Of a stretch of 64,000 nucleotides of DNA, positions 61,579 to 64,000 are shown piece after piece. Where the stretch lies: positions 1,488,001 through 1,552,000 of the forward strand of contig OZ244932.1 in assembly GCA_965222205.1 (NCBI GenBank), in the 5' to 3' direction. The first letter of the stretch is position 1, and the number at the start of each line of letters is the position of its first letter. The translations under genes and the position numbers were made by a program. Below the pieces are notes generated by a model. The model searched no databases. It was not told the DNA's origin and saw nothing but the letters and a program-made list of their open reading frames with translations. Source of the DNA: RHLJ01 sp965222205 (GTDB lineage: Bacteria; Bacteroidota; Rhodothermia; Balneolales; Balneolaceae).

Positions 61579-62478
61579 TTAAAAATCCAATTCTTTAACT
61601 ATCTCAAACATTTGCGCATGAGCAAATACGGTTTCTTCCAGCGTAGGTGCATAACCACCGGAAAGTAAAAGTGTTAGTGGAATATTTTTCTGTGTGATTG
61701 TCTCAATCACAATTCTGTCTCTTTCTTTCAATCCATTTATCGTTAGAGATAATCTTCCAAAGTGATCTGTTTCTAAAGGGTCTATTCCACCCAAATAAAA
61801 AACAAGATCGGGTTTAAAGGAAGCAAAAATCTGATCTAAAGCTGAAATCAATACTTTATTATATTCGGAATCGCCAGTTTTGTCGGGCAACCCCACATCC
61901 AAATCAGAGGGAGATTTTATGAAGGGATAGTTTTTTTAGCCATGAATGGAGAACGTAAATACTTCCGGGTCATCCGCAAAAATGTGAGCCGTTCCGTTTC
62001 CCTGGTGTACATCACAATCGACTATCAAAACTTTATTTAACCACTTTGCCCTCTTAAGTACTTTGATTGCTACGGCAACATCATTATAAACACAAAATCC
62101 TTCTCCATGATCCGGCATAGCATGATGTGTTCCTCCAGCTAAATTCCCGGAAATCCCATCCTGCAGAGCCATAAGTGCAGCATTAATTGTCCCCTGTACG
62201 GCATGCCTCGATCTAATGGCAAGGCTTTGGCTCCAAGGCAATCCCATTCTCCTTACTTCTTTTTTGGATAGAATACCTTCCCAGACTGCCAAGGCATACC
62301 GATGAGTATGAGTAGTAATTAGACTTGAGATTTCCACCATTGGTGGAGCGATGACATCCTCTTTTCTTATAATTTTATGGTCGGTAAGGTAGGTATATAA
62401 CCCGCGAAATTTCTTCATCGGGAATATATGCTCATCAGGAATAGTGGCGTAATACTCGGGGCAGTAACTAACTCTCAC
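61579..62478 (-). pseudogene. Histone-deacetylase/AcuC-type gene interrupted by an in-frame TAA
   Basis: The frame (about 300 codons) matches zinc deacetylases of the HDAC/AcuC family. The first part, starting ATG 62478, carries NLAGGTHHAMPDHGEGFCVYNDVAVA and VDCDVHQGNGTA (two of three zinc ligands). At 61936-61938 a TAA follows FTFSIHG. In the same frame NYPFIKSPSDLDVGLPDKTGD continues to 61579 with the third zinc Asp (GGIDPLETDHFG) and LSGGYAPT. Homologues run through this point without a break. The two parts are in register, so one base change made the stop. Either a recent pseudogene or a base error. Confidence 0.85.
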
Positions 62479-63236
62479 TTCAGCTTGTTCAGTTTGATAA
62501 TGCCAACCATCCGCCCACTTTTTTCTTTTTCACGGCGATAAGAGTAAAAAAGGTTTTCATGATCAATAGTACACCTTTCGTCAATTTCGATATGGTTTTC
62601 GTCTATTCCTTCTTCCAACAGCTGATCTTTGACTAAACCTTTTAAATCAACATGTGGTTTTTCATACTGTTGTCTGTCCACTAAATGATCAGAGAATTCT
62701 TTAGCAACTTCTTCACCTACCTCAAAATTATGTCTGGCTATGCATGGACTCACAAACACTTTTATTTGATCAAGCTCAGCTCCCAACTCCAGCATTTTGT
62801 GTATCGTTTTAGGTACAATCTGGTTTACAGCCCCCCTCCATCCGGCATGGGCAGCGCCTATTACTCTATTAATTGAATCTCCAAACAAAATAGCACCACA
62901 ATCTGCTACCTGAATACCCAGCGCTGTTCCGGGTGTATTCGACACAAAGGCATCGGTTTCAGGATAAATGCCCCCTTTTATAATCACTTTTATATTTGTT
63001 TTGTGAATCTGCTCGGCCAAAGCCAAATTTGAAGGTTTCATCCTTAATTCGGATGAGAGAAGGTTTAGATTATGAAGTATTATATCCGGTTTTTCTTTGG
63101 AATTGAACCCAACATTTAAACCGGGAATTTGTTGAAGTTCTTCTTTCAGGTGAGCATTCTTCAGGCTGAACCAACTAAATATCCTGGTATTGTTAAGTTT
63201 TTCCGGTCTGATGAACTCAATGTGGGAAGATGTCAT
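62475..63236 (-). CDS. YfiH-type purine nucleoside phosphorylase / laccase-domain protein
   Basis: A 253-residue protein of the YfiH/YlmD family (Pfam Cu-oxidase_4), zinc enzymes acting on purine nucleosides and linked to peptidoglycan editing. The ligands are seen in QIHKTNI, VIGAAHAGWRGAVNQIV and VSPCIARHNFEVGEEV; TDAFVSNTPGTALGIQVADC is the second signature. It overlaps aroE by 20 bases and the deacetylase gene by four. Confidence 0.92.
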   Translation of the reverse strand: MTSSHIEFIRPEKLNNTRIFSWFSLKNAHLKEELQQIPGLNVGFNSKEKPDIILHNLNLLSSELRMKPSNLALAEQIHKTNIKVIIKGGIYPETDAFVSNTPGTALGIQVADCGAILFGDSINRVIGAAHAGWRGAVNQIVPKTIHKMLELGAELDQIKVFVSPCIARHNFEVGEEVAKEFSDHLVDRQQYEKPHVDLKGLVKDQLLEEGIDENHIEIDERCTIDHENLFYSYRREKEKSGRMVGIIKLNKLK

Positions 63237-64000
63237 CCAGTTTCATTTTGATAAGCCCGATTGGAAATTCTTTGCCTGTCCAAAGTTGGAAAGATTTCGC
63301 TCCCTGATGAATCAACATGTCGATCCCTTCAATTGGAATTCCGCCAGCGCCTATTGCTTGTTTTAAAAATTTAGTCTCTTTTGGATTGTATACGATGTCG
63401 TAACAAAGCTTTCCTTCCAATAATTCTCTTTCGTTATCTTTTATTGGTGAAGCATCAGTATTCGGAATCATCCCCAATGGAGTAGCATTTACAATCAACG
63501 AAGCATACTCAGCGTACTCAGTCCATTCGTCATAACTGCATGTAAGAACATCATTAAAGCCCGAGTATCTTTCTGGCCTTCGGGATACCATGACCACTTC
63601 CTCAAACCCTGTTTCATTTAATGCATATACAATGGCTTTAGTAGCTCCTCCCGAGCCAAACACAATTGCCCGACTAAGTTCCATATCACCTAAATATTCT
63701 TCGAGCGGCACCTGAAATCCGTATGCATCCGTGTTATGCCCAATGAGCTTGCTTTCTTGTTTTATTATCGTGTTAATTGCCCCAATTTCTCTTGCCTGGG
63801 GTGTTAACTCATCCACAACTTCCATAAAATTTTCTTTATGCGGAATGGTAATATTCGCTCCAAGAAAATTAGGGGAATTGAAGTGAGCCACCAGTGATGG
63901 GATTTCGCTCATTGCTACTGCCACCGCATGATATTCCGCGTCTATTTCGTGTTGTTTTAAAGCGGTATTGTGCATTAGAGGTGAAACGCTGTGGCTAACA
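63217..64000 (-). CDS. aroE: Shikimate dehydrogenase, 5' end outside the window
   Basis: The frame runs from the window end; VSHSVSPLMHNTAL is readable before the first internal ATG (63975), and is the conserved shikimate site, so the start lies a few codons beyond 64000. NITIPHKENFMEV carries the catalytic Lys, NTDAYGF the Asp, VFGSGGATKAIVYAL the NADPH loop. It reduces 3-dehydroshikimate, upstream of the chorismate used by TrpE. Confidence 0.96.
   Translation of the reverse strand, partial: VSHSVSPLMHNTALKQHEIDAEYHAVAVAMSEIPSLVAHFNSPNFLGANITIPHKENFMEVVDELTPQAREIGAINTIIKQESKLIGHNTDAYGFQVPLEEYLGDMELSRAIVFGSGGATKAIVYALNETGFEEVVMVSRRPERYSGFNDVLTCSYDEWTEYAEYASLIVNATPLGMIPNTDASPIKDNERELLEGKLCYDIVYNPKETKFLKQAIGAGGIPIEGIDMLIHQGAKSFQLWTGKEFPIGLIKMKLDDIFPH

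Noticed and set aside
1..64000. CRISPR arrays, tRNA or rRNA genes, intact insertion sequences, prophage
   Set aside because: No regularly spaced repeats, no recognisable RNA genes and no transposase, integrase or phage structural genes were seen.

Overview
The window is a 64-kb chromosomal stretch of a Gram-negative bacterium of the Bacteroidota/Balneolota type. I infer this from the SusC/RagA-type TonB receptor, the PorV/PorQ-family outer-membrane proteins, the N-terminal-membrane AraC regulator, DUF4837 and DUF4260 proteins, the scarcity of Shine-Dalgarno sites, and a promoter matching the TTG-N19-21-TAnnTTTG pattern. A marine or halophilic Balneolaceae-like organism is my best guess, not proven. 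There are no rRNA or tRNA genes, CRISPR arrays or intact insertion sequences.

Region by region. 1-9.9 kb is an AT-rich accessory block: the 5' part of a SusC-like receptor, a LytTR protein, two regulator/hydrolase units, secreted lipoproteins, a GH43-like beta-propeller and a VCBS/ASPIC protein. Several promoters here carry the same inverted repeat (TCTCA-N11-TGAGA and variants), which suggests a local regulon. 10-14.9 kb is the threonine operon (thrA-thrB-thrC), preceded by a Thr/Ile-rich leader peptide. 15-25.6 kb is mixed: two orphan histidine kinases, a methyltransferase, Dps, a serine hydrolase, an ECF sigma factor with a Cys-rich tail, an SDR, a lipase and a PHP-domain protein. 25.8-27.4 kb is a lone OLD-type ATPase/TOPRIM gene. 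27.6-33.3 kb holds YqaE-AKR, RNase D, a deletion scar joining an epimerase stub to a TPR gene, an amidase and dispersed repeats.

33.5-47.4 kb is one long minus-strand series: trpE-trpS-trpG-trpD-trpC-(DUF6980-like)-trpF-trpB-(unknown 118 aa)-trpA-DUF4837-bioF-esterase-bioC-bioD-bioA. Upstream of trpE lies a complete trp attenuator: promoter, 25-aa leader peptide with three consecutive Trp codons, antiterminator and an intrinsic terminator with a U-run. With the thr leader, this shows ribosome-mediated attenuation of two amino-acid operons.

47.8-57.2 kb is a plus-strand envelope operon: lipoprotein, Asp-box/FlgD-like secreted protein, two PorV/PorQ-like proteins, two GT4 glycosyltransferases, a flippase and a NodB-type deacetylase. 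57.2-61.1 kb is the minus-strand housekeeping set pssA-psd-rseP-dxr. 61.1-61.6 kb is a non-coding stretch with a perfect DnaA box and a folded, U-run-ended segment that may be a small RNA. 61.6-64 kb holds an HDAC-like gene split by an in-frame TAA, a YfiH-type protein and the 3' part of aroE.
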